Shown here in pieces: positions 1 through 10,180 of a DNA stretch of 64,000 bases. Below the pieces are notes generated by a model. It saw only the letters and a program-made list of their open reading frames with translations. It was not told the origin of the DNA and ran no database searches. The position numbers were made by a program, and so were the translations under genes. Position 1 is the first letter of the stretch. Each line of letters starts with the position of its first letter. The stretch is from the NCBI GenBank assembly GCA_018268465.1, contig JAFDWN010000016.1, positions 62,001 through 126,000 of the forward strand, read 5' to 3'. The DNA is from Actinomycetota bacterium. GTDB taxonomy: Bacteria > Actinomycetota > Actinomycetes > Mycobacteriales > Mycobacteriaceae.

Positions 1-447
1 TAGCACCGAATTCATCGGTCCACCAGAGTCATCGGGGTACAGCATGCTTAGAACGCACATGGCTCTATGCGTCGGGAGACAGGAGACACGGAGATGCACC
101 ATGGCGGCGTCGAGCGACGGTGCGCCGGTACGCCGACGCCTTCGCCGAGGGCGCCGTAAGACCATGGCAGACATCTGCGCCGACCCGATGCTGATCCTCG
201 ACGGGATGTCGCCGCCCGTGTGGCAGCGGCCCACCGCCTGCGAACACCGGTGCAGTGACATGCCCGCCGAAGGAGCCCATCTCGGTACCTCCGGGTATCG
301 CATCACCCTGCGCGAACGGAGATGGCGACAACAACCGTTCGGGCACAGTCGAATTCGTTGAACGTGGGCAGGGTCACCCAAGGGACTCCGGCGGCTCCGC
401 GGAATCCGCGGCTAGGCTGGAAGCAGCCGATCACAAAGGAGTGAGAA
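1..447. other. Left-edge stretch without a supported gene
   Basis: No open frame here has recognisable domain content. A plus-strand frame beginning near base 101 has a GGAG upstream, but its product is Arg-rich and resembles nothing I know. A 6-bp-arm hairpin (CCGCGG-AAT-CCGCGG) lies at about 398-412, just upstream of the next gene, and could be part of its leader. The rest may be promoter region or the tail of something outside the window. Confidence 0.5.
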
Positions 448-1572
448 GTGACCCGTTACCAGTTGCCCAGTGTCGAAGACCTGATCCGGCTCGGCGACTT
501 CCACGAACACGCGATCACGGTGTACGCCGAAACCGCGCCAGGCCCAGACGGATTCGAGAACAGCGTGCTGACCGCCAAGAGCGCCGTCGACCGCGCGCTG
601 CGCACCATCCGGGAGAGCGGCGCCCGCCATGCCACCGAGGAGCAGCTGAGGTCCCGGTGGGCCGAAATCGCTGCCGACGATTTCTGGCAGGGGCTGTCGC
701 GGTCGGTGGCGATCTTCATCGCCGACGACTTCCACGAAGTCTTCGTCCTGCCCAATGCACTGGAAACCCAACTGCAAGTGGGCAACTACTTCGACATCGG
801 ACAGCTCGTCCGCCCCGTCACCACACCCCAGGAGGCGTTCGCGCTGACCCTCTCGGCCGACGGCTGGAACCTCTGGCACGCGACGGCATCCACCCGCGCC
901 GAGGAGATGGCGCTGGTCGGCGCACACGCCGCCGACGCCGCCGAGGCCACCAACCGGGCCACCATCCGCGGCCGGGGGCACGCCAAACGCCTCGTCGGCG
1001 ACGAGGGGAAGAAGGTGCTGCTGGAGGCCTACGCCAAACGAGTCGCCGAAGCGGTCGAATCCGAACTCGGTCACGTCGACCCGTCGGCCCGGCGGCCGCT
1101 GTACCTGTTCGCCACCGATCCCCTGCTCGACCTGTTCCGGGCCGTCGACCGCAAACGGCGCATCATCGCCGTGCCCGGCGCACCCGACCAGCTGCGCGCC
1201 GACCAGATCGACGACGCGATCCGCGCATCCCTGGGACACCTCAACGCCGAGGACAACAACGCCCGCGTCGAGGAGATCGGCAACGACGTCAGCCGGGGGC
1301 TGGTCGCCGGCGACCTGGGCGACATCGCGCGCGCCGCGGTGGCCGGCGCCGTCTCGACACTGGTGTACGACTTCACCGTCGACATCGTGGGCCGACTCGA
1401 CGACTCCACGGGCGCGATCGCCTACCGCGACGACGGGTACGACCTGCTGTCACGCATCGCGGTGAAGGTACTCGACCGGGGCGGCGACGCGATCGCGGTG
1501 CGCCCCGGCGAGATCACCGCGACGATCTGGAACGGCGCGGCCGTCGCGGCGCTGCGCTATCCGCTGACCTGA
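448..1572 (+). CDS. baeRF-like protein (archaeo-eukaryotic release factor superfamily)
   Basis: The 374-residue soluble protein has no signal peptide or membrane segment. The N-terminal part (about 1-130) has the alternating helix/strand look of the bacterial release-factor-like (baeRF) group. The C-terminal half ends in a strand-rich domain (FAT and VRPGEITATIW-type stretches) that would match the ribosome-associated third domain of eRF1/Pelota-like proteins. The closest group is probably baeRF11, but this rests on recall of the family and not on an alignment. The GTG start is supported by AAAGGA seven bases upstream. It converges with the transporter gene, leaving only 13 bases between stop codons. 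If the family call is right, the likely role is ribosome rescue or nucleotide-linked stress response; no substrate can be named. Confidence 0.55.
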   Translation: MTRYQLPSVEDLIRLGDFHEHAITVYAETAPGPDGFENSVLTAKSAVDRALRTIRESGARHATEEQLRSRWAEIAADDFWQGLSRSVAIFIADDFHEVFVLPNALETQLQVGNYFDIGQLVRPVTTPQEAFALTLSADGWNLWHATASTRAEEMALVGAHAADAAEATNRATIRGRGHAKRLVGDEGKKVLLEAYAKRVAEAVESELGHVDPSARRPLYLFATDPLLDLFRAVDRKRRIIAVPGAPDQLRADQIDDAIRASLGHLNAEDNNARVEEIGNDVSRGLVAGDLGDIARAAVAGAVSTLVYDFTVDIVGRLDDSTGAIAYRDDGYDLLSRIAVKVLDRGGDAIAVRPGEITATIWNGAAVAALRYPLT

Positions 1573-1585
1573 CCCGTCCCCGGAC

Positions 1586-3037
1586 TTACCAGATGCCCAG
1601 CAGCTTCATCCAGGCGCCGCCGACGACGGTCCAGATCGCGATGTTCACCACGCTCATCGCGAAGCCGATACGGAACAACTCGGCCGTCTTCACGTACCCG
1701 GATCCATAGATCACACCGGCGGGTCCCGACGAATAGTGCGCCAGGCCGCCGAAGAGGTTGCCGATGAAGCCGAACACCAGCGCGGCGAACAGCGGCGGAG
1801 CGCCGGTGGCGATCGCCGCGCCGACGAACACCGCGTACATCGCGACGATGTGCGCGGTGTTCGAGGCGAACAGGTAGTGCGAGTAGAAGTACACCAGCGT
1901 GAGGATCCCGAAGGCCACCACCCACGGTAGGGATCCGACCGCGCCGGCGACCGAATCCCCGATCCACCCGATTACGCCGAGTTCGTTGAGTTCCCCCGCC
2001 ATACCCACGAGGACGCCGAAGAACACCAGGGTGCTCCACGCCGAGGTGTTCTCGATCAGATCCCGCCAGCTCAGCACGCCCGTGACGAGCAGGATCGCGA
2101 TACCCGTGAACGCCGCCGTCGTCGCGTCGATATTCAGCGTGTCGCCCAGACACCACAACAGCAGCAGCACCACGAAGGTGGCGGCCATGATCTTCTCGCC
2201 CCTCGACATCGGCCCGGCCTCACGGAGCTGGTCGCGGGCCTGCTGCGGCGCCTCGGGAGTCCGGGTGACCGTCGGCGGGTAGATCTTGGACATCACCCAC
2301 GGCACCGCTGCCAGGCTCACCACGCCGGGCACGACCGCGGCCAGTGCCCACTGCCCCCAGGAGATCTGGACACCGAGATCTGCCGCGGCCTTCTGCGCCA
2401 CCGGATTGCCGGCCATCGCCGTGAGGAACATCGCCGATGTCACCACGTTGACCTGCAGTGCCGTCAGCGTGAGATACGCACCCAGGCGTTTGCGGGACTC
2501 CTCGGGTTCGGGATGGGAATCCTCCAGCCGGCTCAGCGAGGCCACCACCGGGAACACCACCCCGCCGCACCGCGCCGTGTTCGACGGCGTCGCGGGCGCC
2601 AGAATCAGGTCCGTCAGCGCCATTCCGTAGGACAGCCCCAACGTCGAGCGTCCCAACCTGGTCACGAACAGCAACGCGATCCGCCGCCCCAGCCCGGTGA
2701 TCAGGAACCCTTCGGCGATGAAGAACGCCGCCACGATCAGCCACACCGTCGTGTTCGCGAAGCCGGCCAGCGCTTTGGCCGCCGACTCCGTCTTGGTGAG
2801 CATCGCCGCCGTCATACCGATGATCGCCACCGCACCGGTCGGCAGCGGCTGCAGGATCAGCGCGAGAATGGTGCCCAGGAAGATGCCGAGCATCCGCATC
2901 CCGGTCGGCTCCACCCCGTCGGGAACGGGCAGGAAGTACACCACCACCGCCACCGCGATCGGGATGCCGGCCTTGTACAGGTGGGGCAGCCAGGCCGGCC
3001 GGTTGCGGGCAGGCGCTTCGACCGTCTCGCTCATCAT
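1586..3037 (-). CDS. DASS-family Na+/dicarboxylate (divalent anion) symporter
   Basis: The 483-residue polytopic inner-membrane protein has about 11-12 hydrophobic segments. Both signature Ser-Asn-Thr motifs of the SLC13/DASS family are present, SNTARCGG in the first half and SNTAHIV in the second. In this family they bind sodium and the carboxylate. The likely substrate is a C4 dicarboxylate such as succinate or fumarate, because the gene is the last member of a tightly packed run encoding a succinate dehydrogenase/fumarate reductase, nine bases after the iron-sulfur subunit. The start could equally be the next ATG three bases in, which is better placed relative to GGGGG. Uptake of the substrate by one gene and its oxidation by the preceding three is an attractive functional pairing, inferred from order only. 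Confidence 0.9.
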   Translation of the reverse strand: MMSETVEAPARNRPAWLPHLYKAGIPIAVAVVVYFLPVPDGVEPTGMRMLGIFLGTILALILQPLPTGAVAIIGMTAAMLTKTESAAKALAGFANTTVWLIVAAFFIAEGFLITGLGRRIALLFVTRLGRSTLGLSYGMALTDLILAPATPSNTARCGGVVFPVVASLSRLEDSHPEPEESRKRLGAYLTLTALQVNVVTSAMFLTAMAGNPVAQKAAADLGVQISWGQWALAAVVPGVVSLAAVPWVMSKIYPPTVTRTPEAPQQARDQLREAGPMSRGEKIMAATFVVLLLLWCLGDTLNIDATTAAFTGIAILLVTGVLSWRDLIENTSAWSTLVFFGVLVGMAGELNELGVIGWIGDSVAGAVGSLPWVVAFGILTLVYFYSHYLFASNTAHIVAMYAVFVGAAIATGAPPLFAALVFGFIGNLFGGLAHYSSGPAGVIYGSGYVKTAELFRIGFAMSVVNIAIWTVVGGAWMKLLGIW

Positions 3038-3046
3038 GTCCCCCGG

Positions 3047-3796
3047 TCAGTTCGGTTTACCGCGCAACCGGGCCCGCACCACCTCGCGGTTGACCGCGGC
3101 CACTGCCGTCAACGGAATGCTCTCCGGACACACGATCGAGCATTCGCCGTAGCTGGAACAGGGTCCAAAGTCCTGTTCCATCTGGGCGATCAGTGTTCCC
3201 GCCCGTCGGCCACGCTCCTGCCGCCCGCGCATCACCGTGGCCAGGTGCAGCAGTTTGGCGCCTGCGTACAGGTGCGCAGCCCCGTTCGGGCAGGCGGCCA
3301 CACACGCGCCGCAGCCGATACACGCCGCGAAGTCCAGTGCGAACTCGGCCGCATCGTGCGGCAGCGGTTCGGCGTCGGCATCCGCGGCGGTCCCGGCGTC
3401 GACGGCGATATGCCCCCCGGCGGTGATCATCCGATCCAGCGCCGAGCGGTCGACGACCAGATCCCGCACCACCGGGTACGCCGCGGAGCGCAGCGGTTCG
3501 ATGCGGAGACGCGCCCCGTCCGAATACGACCGCACGTGCTGACGGCAGGACGGCGTATTGGGCAGCGGACCGTGCGGACGCCCGTCGACGGTGATCCCGC
3601 ACGATCCGCACACGCCTTCGCGGCAGTCCGAGTCGAATGCGACCGGTTCGCGGCCCTCGGCGACCAGTGTGTCGTTGAGCCGGTCCAGCAGCTCGAGCAG
3701 CGACATCTCCGGCGTCGCGTCGTCGACCACATACTGTTCGTAACCGCCCGCCGTCTGCGTGTCGGGCTGGCGCCAGATCTGCAACGTGAGCTTCAT
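3047..3796 (-). CDS. sdhB: Succinate dehydrogenase/fumarate reductase iron-sulfur subunit
   Basis: The 249-residue protein has the classic two-domain plan. The N-terminal ferredoxin fold carries the 2Fe-2S ligands in CREGVCGSCG. The C-terminal helical domain has CIGCGACVAACP and CSSYGECSIVCPE for the 4Fe-4S and 3Fe-4S clusters. It passes electrons from the flavoprotein to the membrane cytochrome b. I chose the ATG at 3796 because GAGGGG sits six bases upstream. An earlier in-frame ATG at 3814 overlaps the sdhA stop and would add six residues. The length matches the Rv0247c type of mycobacterial Sdh1 better than the SdhCDAB type. Confidence 0.93.
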   Translation of the reverse strand: MKLTLQIWRQPDTQTAGGYEQYVVDDATPEMSLLELLDRLNDTLVAEGREPVAFDSDCREGVCGSCGITVDGRPHGPLPNTPSCRQHVRSYSDGARLRIEPLRSAAYPVVRDLVVDRSALDRMITAGGHIAVDAGTAADADAEPLPHDAAEFALDFAACIGCGACVAACPNGAAHLYAGAKLLHLATVMRGRQERGRRAGTLIAQMEQDFGPCSSYGECSIVCPESIPLTAVAAVNREVVRARLRGKPN

Positions 3797-3806
3797 CGGC
3801 GTCCCC

Positions 3807-5771
3807 TCATGCATAGTTCCTCGTCTGCAGCGGCACCGCGGTGAACGTCAGTGGTTCGTCGTGACGCACCTGCGGCCCCTCGGCGCGATACTCCCACGCC
3901 GACACGAAACACCAACGGTCGTCGTCACGTTGGGCCTCTCCGCCCGACGTCTGGTGCTCCTCCCGGAAATGCGCCCCGCACGATTCGTCCCGGTCGAGGG
4001 CGTCGATGCACATCAACCGCGCCAGCCCCAGGAAGTCGGCGACGCGCCCGGCCTTTTCGAGCTCCTGGTTGAACTGTGTGCCGCTGCCCGCGACGCGCAG
4101 GTCGGCATTGAACTCGGCGGTGAGTTCGTCGATGGCGCCGATCGCGTCCACCAGGCCGGCCGCCGAGCGCGACACCCCGCAGCCGGTGTAGAGGATGTCC
4201 CCGAGGCGGCGGTGAAACCGATCCGGCCCCTGGGTTCCGCCGATGCTCAGCAATGCCTCGATCCGGCCGGACACCTCGTCGAGTGTGGTGAGCACCGCGG
4301 GATGGTCGGCCGCCGGCGGCGCGGTGCCCAACAACCCCGCCAGGTAGTCGGGGATCGCGAACGGCAGGGTGAACCAGCCGTCCACACACGCCGACAGCAG
4401 CGAGTTGGCACCCAGCCGGTTAGCACCGTGATACCCCCAGCCGGCCTCCCCCGCGACGAAAAGCCCTGGAATAGAGGTCATCTGGTTGAAGTCGCTCCAC
4501 AGTCCGCCCATCGCGAAGTGGGCACCCGGCGCGATGCGCATCGGCACCCGGTAGGGATCCTCGCCGGTGGCGTCGTGGTACATCGAGAACAGGTTGCCGT
4601 AGCGTTCGGCGATCCTGGGCCGCCCGAGCCGCGCCAGCGCATCCCGGAAGTCGAGGTAGACGCTGTTCTTCAGCGGTCCGACACCACGGCCCGCCTCGAT
4701 CTGGGTGCGCGCGGCGCGTGAGGATACGTCCCGCGGGGAGAGGTTCCCGTACGCCGGGTACATGCGTTCGAGGTAGTAGTCGCGTTCCGCCTCGGGAATG
4801 TCGTTGGCGCTCCGGCCATCTCCGGGCGTCACCGGAACCCAGATGCGGCCGTCGTTGCGCAGGGATTCGCTCATCAGAATGGTCTTGGACTGCCACTCCG
4901 AATTGACCGGCAACGCCGTCGGGTGGAATTGGATGAACGCCGGCGAGGCGAACAGCGCGCCGCGCAGGTGTGCACGCCAGGTCGCCGACGCATTGGAGTT
5001 GCGCGCCAGCGTCGAACGGAAGAAGACGTTTCCGTACCCGCCGCTGGCGACCACGACGGCATGGCCGGTGGTGGCCTTCACCTCACCGGTCACCAAATCC
5101 CGGGTGACGATGCCGCAGGCGCGTCCGTCGGCGACGATGAGGTCGAGCATCTCGCTACGGGTGTGCAGCGCGACGGTGCCGGCGTGCACCTGCCGCAACA
5201 ACGCTTGGCTGGCCGCGATCTGCAGCTGCTGGCCGGTCTGCCCGCGCGTGTAGTACGTCCGCGAGACTTGCACCCCGCCGAACGAACGGGTGGCCAGGCT
5301 GCCGCCGTACTCCCGGGCGAAGGGTGCCCCGATGGCATTCATGTGGTCGATGACCCGCGACGACTCGTACCCCAGCCGGAAGCAATCCGCTTCGCGGGCC
5401 CGGAAGTCGCCGCCCTTCACGGTGTCCTTCACGAACCGGGCCACGCTGTCGTTGTCGACCTTGCGTCCGCGCGCCGCGTTGATCCCGCCCTGGGCGGCAA
5501 CGCTGTGCGCCCGCCGGGGCGCATCGTGAAATGTGAAGCACTCCACGTGGTAACCCAGTTCACCGAGCGCCGCGGCGCATCCGGCGCCGGCCAAACCGGT
5601 GCCCACGACGATGACGGTGAACTTGCGCCGGTTGAGCGGACTGACCAGCCGGTAGTCCAGCATCCTGCGCTCCCACGCCGTCGCCGGATCACCTTGGGGC
5701 AGATGGCCGTCGATCGGGGCGCCGACGGTGCGCAGCCGGTCCAGCAGGGCGTCGAAGTCGGCGGTCGTCAC
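3807..5771 (-). CDS. sdhA: Succinate dehydrogenase/fumarate reductase flavoprotein subunit
   Basis: The 654-residue protein begins at a GTG that overlaps the cytochrome b stop (GTGA), so the two are translationally coupled. The FAD-binding Rossmann motif VVGTGLAGAGCAAALGELG lies near residue 40. HSVAAQGGINAARG, which in this family contains the His carrying covalent FAD, lies about 40 residues further on. RSFGGVQVSRTYYTRGQTGQ and QFHPTALP are active-site stretches, and GANRLGANSLL closes the C-terminal part. It oxidises succinate to fumarate, or the reverse, with the iron-sulfur and cytochrome subunits. The sequence is of the Rv0248c (Sdh1) kind, so this genome may carry more than one such complex. 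The direction of catalysis cannot be read from sequence. Confidence 0.93.
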   Translation of the reverse strand: MTTADFDALLDRLRTVGAPIDGHLPQGDPATAWERRMLDYRLVSPLNRRKFTVIVVGTGLAGAGCAAALGELGYHVECFTFHDAPRRAHSVAAQGGINAARGRKVDNDSVARFVKDTVKGGDFRAREADCFRLGYESSRVIDHMNAIGAPFAREYGGSLATRSFGGVQVSRTYYTRGQTGQQLQIAASQALLRQVHAGTVALHTRSEMLDLIVADGRACGIVTRDLVTGEVKATTGHAVVVASGGYGNVFFRSTLARNSNASATWRAHLRGALFASPAFIQFHPTALPVNSEWQSKTILMSESLRNDGRIWVPVTPGDGRSANDIPEAERDYYLERMYPAYGNLSPRDVSSRAARTQIEAGRGVGPLKNSVYLDFRDALARLGRPRIAERYGNLFSMYHDATGEDPYRVPMRIAPGAHFAMGGLWSDFNQMTSIPGLFVAGEAGWGYHGANRLGANSLLSACVDGWFTLPFAIPDYLAGLLGTAPPAADHPAVLTTLDEVSGRIEALLSIGGTQGPDRFHRRLGDILYTGCGVSRSAAGLVDAIGAIDELTAEFNADLRVAGSGTQFNQELEKAGRVADFLGLARLMCIDALDRDESCGAHFREEHQTSGGEAQRDDDRWCFVSAWEYRAEGPQVRHDEPLTFTAVPLQTRNYA

Positions 5772-6535
5772 GACACCAGTCCCGTCCACACCGCCAGTGG
5801 AATCGTCATGTTGCCCACCATCACCGCCAGCGCGAGCGCCCCGCCGAGCGCGACGCCGAGCTGCCGGAGCCGGTGTCCGGTCACGCCGAGATCGTTGACC
5901 GCCGTCCACAATCCGTGCGCCAGGTGAGCGCCCAGGACGGCCATGGCCAGCAGATAGAACACCGCGACGGCCGGCCGTTCGAAACTGGCGACCAGATTGT
6001 CATAGGCGTGGCTGGAGGTCGGCGTCGTGCCGGTGAACGACGAACTGGCGAAGGGTCGCGCACCCACGGTGAGGTCGAGGATGTGGAACACGATGAACAG
6101 CAGCAACACCAGGCCGCTGACGAGCATCGTGCGGGCGGTGAACGAACGCAGTCCGCGTAAACCCGTACGCCGGAACCGGCCACGCGCCCTGCGCGCCCGC
6201 ACGCTCAGCATCACCGCCGCCCCGACATGAGCGATCAGGCAGGCCAGCAGCACCACCCGGAAGATCCACAGCGCACCCTCGTACGGCAGCAGGGGTTCGA
6301 GCAGTGTGCGCAGCCAGTGCGCGTAGGAGTCGAAATGCTCGGCGCCCGTATAGACCTTGAGATTGCCGACCATGTGTACCAGCACGAACAGCGCGAACAC
6401 GATGCCGGTCAGGGCCATCACGAGTTTGAGGGTCACCGACGACGGCTGGGTACGCCACTGAAATCGCGACAACCGGCCCGCGGGTCCACGCGCCACTTCA
6501 TGACCGGCGTCGGCAGTGTCCACTGTCGAAGTCAT
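5768..6535 (-). CDS. sdhC: Succinate dehydrogenase/fumarate reductase cytochrome b subunit (b558 type)
   Basis: The 255-residue membrane anchor has five strongly hydrophobic segments and suitably spaced His residues (VHMVGNLK, LIAHVGAA, FHILDL, GAHLAHGL). These would bind two haems in the single-subunit b558 family found in Bacillus SdhC and epsilonproteobacterial FrdC. It receives electrons from SdhB and exchanges them with quinone. The ATG start has GGGGG eight bases upstream; a TTG five codons earlier is possible. It is the first gene of the sdhCAB-transporter run and follows prcA by 77 bases, so read-through from the proteasome operon cannot be excluded. Confidence 0.88.
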   Translation of the reverse strand: MTSTVDTADAGHEVARGPAGRLSRFQWRTQPSSVTLKLVMALTGIVFALFVLVHMVGNLKVYTGAEHFDSYAHWLRTLLEPLLPYEGALWIFRVVLLACLIAHVGAAVMLSVRARRARGRFRRTGLRGLRSFTARTMLVSGLVLLLFIVFHILDLTVGARPFASSSFTGTTPTSSHAYDNLVASFERPAVAVFYLLAMAVLGAHLAHGLWTAVNDLGVTGHRLRQLGVALGGALALAVMVGNMTIPLAVWTGLVS

Positions 6536-6612
6536 CGCCTGAACCCCCAATACTGAGAGGGTTCCGAAGCTACCCGGGTCGGCCGGGGTCTGCAGTGCTT
6601 CCGGGCGATGCG

Positions 6613-7344
6613 CTATTCGGCGGGCTGCTCCGCCGGTGAATCCTGGGCCGGCAGCAGCGGTTCCAGCGCCGTTCCGGTGATCCGGCGGAACGCGCGCCGC
6701 GGCCGGTTGGCGTCGAGGATGGCGACCTCCAGCGTCGCGGGGCCCACGGCGCGCGGTTCGGCACCGTCGGCACTCGCCGTCAGCGCACCCACCGCGACCT
6801 TGACCGCGTCGGCCAGGCTCATATTCTCGGCGTAGGAGTCGTTGAGCTTGGCGATGATCGGCTCCGTGGCGCCGCCCATGACGACGAAGTGCGGTTCATC
6901 GGCGATGGAACCGTCATAGGTGATCCGGTACAGCTCGGGCGCTTTCGTCTCGCCATAGTGGGCGACCTCCGCGACGCACAGCTCCACCTCGTAGGGTTTG
7001 GCCTGCTCGGTGAAGATCGTCCCCAGCGTCTGGGCGTACACGTTGGCCAGCTGGCGGCCCGTCACATCCCGCCTGGCGTAGGCGTACCCCTGGGTATCGG
7101 CGAACTGGATCCCGCCGCGGCGCAGATTGTTGAACTCGTTGAACCGCCCCACCGCGGCGAACCCGACCCGGTCGTACAGTTCGCTGACCTTCTGCAGCGA
7201 ACGCGAGGGATTCTCCGCGACGAAGAGCACCCCGTCGGTGTAGGCCAGCGTGATCACGCTGCGGCCGCGGGCTATGCCCTTGCGGGCGAGCTCGGACCGC
7301 TCGCGCATCGCCTGTTCCGGCGAGATGAAATACGGAAAGCTCAC
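6613..7344 (-). CDS. prcA: 20S proteasome alpha subunit
   Basis: The 243-residue protein forms the outer, non-catalytic rings of the mycobacterial 20S core and contacts the Mpa ring through its surface pockets. [20 protein letters not shown] at the N-terminus is the gate-forming segment, nearly identical to Rv2109c. [25 protein letters not shown] and [18 protein letters not shown] are typical conserved blocks. The GTG start overlaps the prcB stop by four bases (GTGA), giving coupled synthesis of alpha and beta subunits. The C-terminal tail is variable and acidic, as in other species. Confidence 0.97.
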   Translation of the reverse strand: MSFPYFISPEQAMRERSELARKGIARGRSVITLAYTDGVLFVAENPSRSLQKVSELYDRVGFAAVGRFNEFNNLRRGGIQFADTQGYAYARRDVTGRQLANVYAQTLGTIFTEQAKPYEVELCVAEVAHYGETKAPELYRITYDGSIADEPHFVVMGGATEPIIAKLNDSYAENMSLADAVKVAVGALTASADGAEPRAVGPATLEVAILDANRPRRAFRRITGTALEPLLPAQDSPAEQPAE

Positions 7345-8246
7345 GAGTCTGCCCGCACATCGGTCGGCTGAACGGATCGGGTCCGGAAACTGTCCGCCCG
7401 CGAACGGCTTTCGATCACCTCACGGGCGAGCACCGCGATCCGCTCCTCGGGCACCTCCTCGGCGCCCTCGGCGCCGATCACGACCGCCGTCGGATAGATA
7501 CCCCGCACGAGATCGGGGCCGCCCGTGGCGGAATCGTCGTCGGCAGCGTCATAGAGCGCTTCGATCGCCACTTTCAAGCCCGAATCGGCGTCGGCCACTT
7601 GTGAATACAACTTCTTCATGGAGGACTTCGCGAAGATCGAACCCGAGCCCACCGCTTGGTAACCCTCTTCCTCGATGTTCCAGCCGCCGGCGGCGTCGAA
7701 CGACACGATGCGCCCCGCCGCCTGCGGGTCGCGGTCGTCGATGTCGTAACCCGCCAGCAGCGGCAGCGCCACGAACCCCTGCAATGCCGCACCGAGATTG
7801 CCGCGGACCATGATCGCCAGGCGGTTCACCTTCCCCGCGAAGGTCAGCGGGACACCTTCCACCTTCTCGTAGTGTTCGAGTTCGACGGCGTACAGGCGGG
7901 CGAACTCGACCGCGATGGCCGCCGTCCCCGCAATACCCGTGGCTGTGTAGTCGTCGGTGATGTACACCTTCTGCACGTCGCGCCCGGCGATCATATTTCC
8001 CTGCGTCGACCGCCGGTCGCCCGCGATGATCACCCCGCCGGGAAATTTCAGCGCGACGATCGTGGTGCCGTGCGGCAGCGCACCCGTCGGCTCGATGCCA
8101 GGCCCGCCGGCGAGCAGGTTGGTGGGCAGCAGATGCGGCGCCTGGCGGCGCAGCATGTCAGAGAAGGACGACAAGTCCACGGGAACGGAGAGTGCCGCGG
8201 AGATCAGGTTGGGGAAGGCCGGCTGCTCGTGATGCGGCCAGCTCAC
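7341..8246 (-). CDS. prcB: 20S proteasome beta subunit (catalytic)
   Basis: The protein is made as a 301-residue precursor. The active N-terminal threonine is Thr61 in [15 protein letters not shown], exposed by autocatalytic removal of a 60-residue propeptide. The catalytic Asp and Lys of the family are in GDRRST and further along. The start is a GTG overlapping the pup stop (GTGA). An upstream in-frame extension through the pup gene is only an out-of-frame reading of pup. It works with PrcA, Mpa and Pup to degrade pupylated proteins in the cytoplasm. Confidence 0.97.
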   Translation of the reverse strand: MSWPHHEQPAFPNLISAALSVPVDLSSFSDMLRRQAPHLLPTNLLAGGPGIEPTGALPHGTTIVALKFPGGVIIAGDRRSTQGNMIAGRDVQKVYITDDYTATGIAGTAAIAVEFARLYAVELEHYEKVEGVPLTFAGKVNRLAIMVRGNLGAALQGFVALPLLAGYDIDDRDPQAAGRIVSFDAAGGWNIEEEGYQAVGSGSIFAKSSMKKLYSQVADADSGLKVAIEALYDAADDDSATGGPDLVRGIYPTAVVIGAEGAEEVPEERIAVLAREVIESRSRADSFRTRSVQPTDVRADS

Positions 8247-8437
8247 TGTCCGCCCTTTTGGACGTACGCGCGCACGAAATCCTCGGCGTTCTCCTCCAGC
8301 ACGTCGTCGATCTCGTCGAGCAGGTCGTCGGTCTCCTCCGCGAGCTTTTCGCGACGCTCCTGGCCGGCGGCCGCGCTGCCGGTGAGGTCGTCGTCCTCGC
8401 CGCCACCGCCGCCACGCTTGGTCTGCTCCTGAGCCAT
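8243..8437 (-). CDS. pup: Prokaryotic ubiquitin-like protein Pup
   Basis: This 64-residue disordered, acidic modifier ends in Gly-Gly-Gln. Dop deamidates the terminal Gln to Glu, and PafA then links it to target lysines. The Mpa-binding helix region is [13 protein letters not shown]-like followed by [14 protein letters not shown], almost unchanged from Rv2111c. I chose the ATG that gives MAQEQTKRG, the known mycobacterial N-terminus; another ATG lies five codons upstream. Gene order dop-pup-prcB-prcA is the conserved actinobacterial arrangement. Confidence 0.97.
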   Translation of the reverse strand: MAQEQTKRGGGGGEDDDLTGSAAAGQERREKLAEETDDLLDEIDDVLEENAEDFVRAYVQKGGQ

Positions 8438-8553
8438 CGCTGCCTCCTGCATATGTCTTCGGCGGGCTCACTGCCGCCCGCCGGTTCCTCCACACTACCG
8501 GTCAACGTACGAAATGCCTGGGCTGACACCGGCCACCGCGGTGGCGGCGGCGC

Positions 8554-10050
8554 TCAGGTGGTGAGTTGCTCCACCAGTTCGACGGCGCTGTCCACCGAAT
8601 CGAGCAACGCCCCCACGTGCGCCTTGCTGCCGCGCAGCGGCTCCAGTGTCGGGATGCGCACCAGCGAGTCTCCGCCCAGATCGAAGATCACCGAATCCCA
8701 GCTGGCCGCCGCGATGTCGGCGCCGAAGCGGCGCAGGCATTCGCCGCGGAAGTAGGCACGGGTGTCGGTGGGCGGATTGTCGATGGCGTCGAGGACCTGC
8801 TGTTCGGTGACCAGACGCTTCATCGAGCCGCGCGCCACCAACCGGTTGTACAGGCCCTTGTCCAGCCGCACGTCCGAATACTGCAGGTCGACCAGGTGCA
8901 GCCGGGGCGCCGACCAGCTCAGGTTCTCCCGCTGCCGGAATCCGTCGAGCAGGCGCAGCTTGGCGGGCCAGTCGAGCAGGTCGGCACACTCCATGGGGTC
9001 GCGCTCGAGTAGGTCGAGCACGTTCGCCCAGGTCTCCACGACGTGGCTGGCCCGGGGATCGGGATCACGGCTGTCGACCAGTTTGGCGACCCGGTCCAGG
9101 TAGATGCGCTGCATCGCCAGAGCGGTCAGTTCGCGGCCGTCGGCCAGCGCGACGGTGGCCCGCAGCGAGGGATCGCGGCTGATCACGTGCACCGCGTGGA
9201 CCGGCCGGGCCAGTGCCAGGTCGGACAGGTCCACACCCTCTTCGATGAGGTCAAGCACCAGCGAGGTGGTGCCGACCTTGAGGTAGGTCGACGTTTCGGC
9301 CAGATTGGCGTCGCCGATGATGACGTGCAGCCTGCGGTATTTGTCGGCATCGGCGTGCGGCTCGTCGCGGGTGTTGATGATGCCGCGCTTGAGTGTGGTC
9401 TCCAGGCCGACCTCGACCTCGATGTAATCCGCGCGTTGCGACAACTGGAACCCGGCTTCGTCGCCGGACGGACCGATACCCACCCGGCCGGACCCGGTGA
9501 TCACCTGCCGCGACACCATGAACGGTGTCAGCCCGCTGATCACCGCCGAGAACGGGGTCTGCCTGCTCATCAGGTAGTTCTCGTGCGAACCGTACGACGC
9601 GCCCTTGCCGTCGACATTGTTCTTGTACAGCTGCAGCCTGGCGGCCCCCGGGACGCTCGCGACGTAGCGGGCGGCTGCCTCCATCACCCGCTCACCGGCC
9701 TTGTCCCAGATGACGGCGTCGAGCGGGTCGGTGCATTCCGGCGCCGAGTACTCGGGGTGCGCGTGGTCGACGTACAGGCGCGCACCGTTGGTCAGGATCA
9801 TGTTGGCGGCGCCGACCTCGTCGGCGTCGACCACCGGAGGCGGTCCCGCCGAACGACTGAGGTCGAACCCACGGGCATCCCGCAGGGGCGATTCGACCTC
9901 GTAATCCCAGCGGGTGCGCTTGGCCCGCTGGATGCCCGCGGCGGCGGCATAGGCCAGCACCGCCTGCGTCGACGTCAGAATCGGATTCGCGGTCGGATCG
10001 GACGGCGAGGAGATGCCGTACTCGACCTCGGTTCCGATGATCCGTTGCAT
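8554..10050 (-). CDS. dop: Deamidase/depupylase Dop
   Basis: The 498-residue enzyme belongs to the carboxylate-amine ligase (glutamine-synthetase-like) fold shared with PafA. It starts [14 protein letters not shown], where the GTEVEYG strand carries the metal-binding Glu and is diagnostic. Residues around [19 protein letters not shown] and [19 protein letters not shown] match the active-site region and the Dop loop area. The enzyme activates Pup by deamidating its C-terminal Gln and also removes Pup from substrates. It ends 116 bases before pup and is divergent from the amidohydrolase gene, with about 130 bases between them for promoters. Confidence 0.95.
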   Translation of the reverse strand: MQRIIGTEVEYGISSPSDPTANPILTSTQAVLAYAAAAGIQRAKRTRWDYEVESPLRDARGFDLSRSAGPPPVVDADEVGAANMILTNGARLYVDHAHPEYSAPECTDPLDAVIWDKAGERVMEAAARYVASVPGAARLQLYKNNVDGKGASYGSHENYLMSRQTPFSAVISGLTPFMVSRQVITGSGRVGIGPSGDEAGFQLSQRADYIEVEVGLETTLKRGIINTRDEPHADADKYRRLHVIIGDANLAETSTYLKVGTTSLVLDLIEEGVDLSDLALARPVHAVHVISRDPSLRATVALADGRELTALAMQRIYLDRVAKLVDSRDPDPRASHVVETWANVLDLLERDPMECADLLDWPAKLRLLDGFRQRENLSWSAPRLHLVDLQYSDVRLDKGLYNRLVARGSMKRLVTEQQVLDAIDNPPTDTRAYFRGECLRRFGADIAAASWDSVIFDLGGDSLVRIPTLEPLRGSKAHVGALLDSVDSAVELVEQLTT

Positions 10051-10180
10051 ACACCTCAGCCTAATGGGAGCAGCCGCGGGCAACAGCGCCGCGGTGCCCA
10101 TGCCGCCGCCCAGCCCGAGGCCGACGCGCGGGCACCGGTGCTTGCGGTGTCCTACCCGCCTTGATGAAGTGGGCAGCAAC

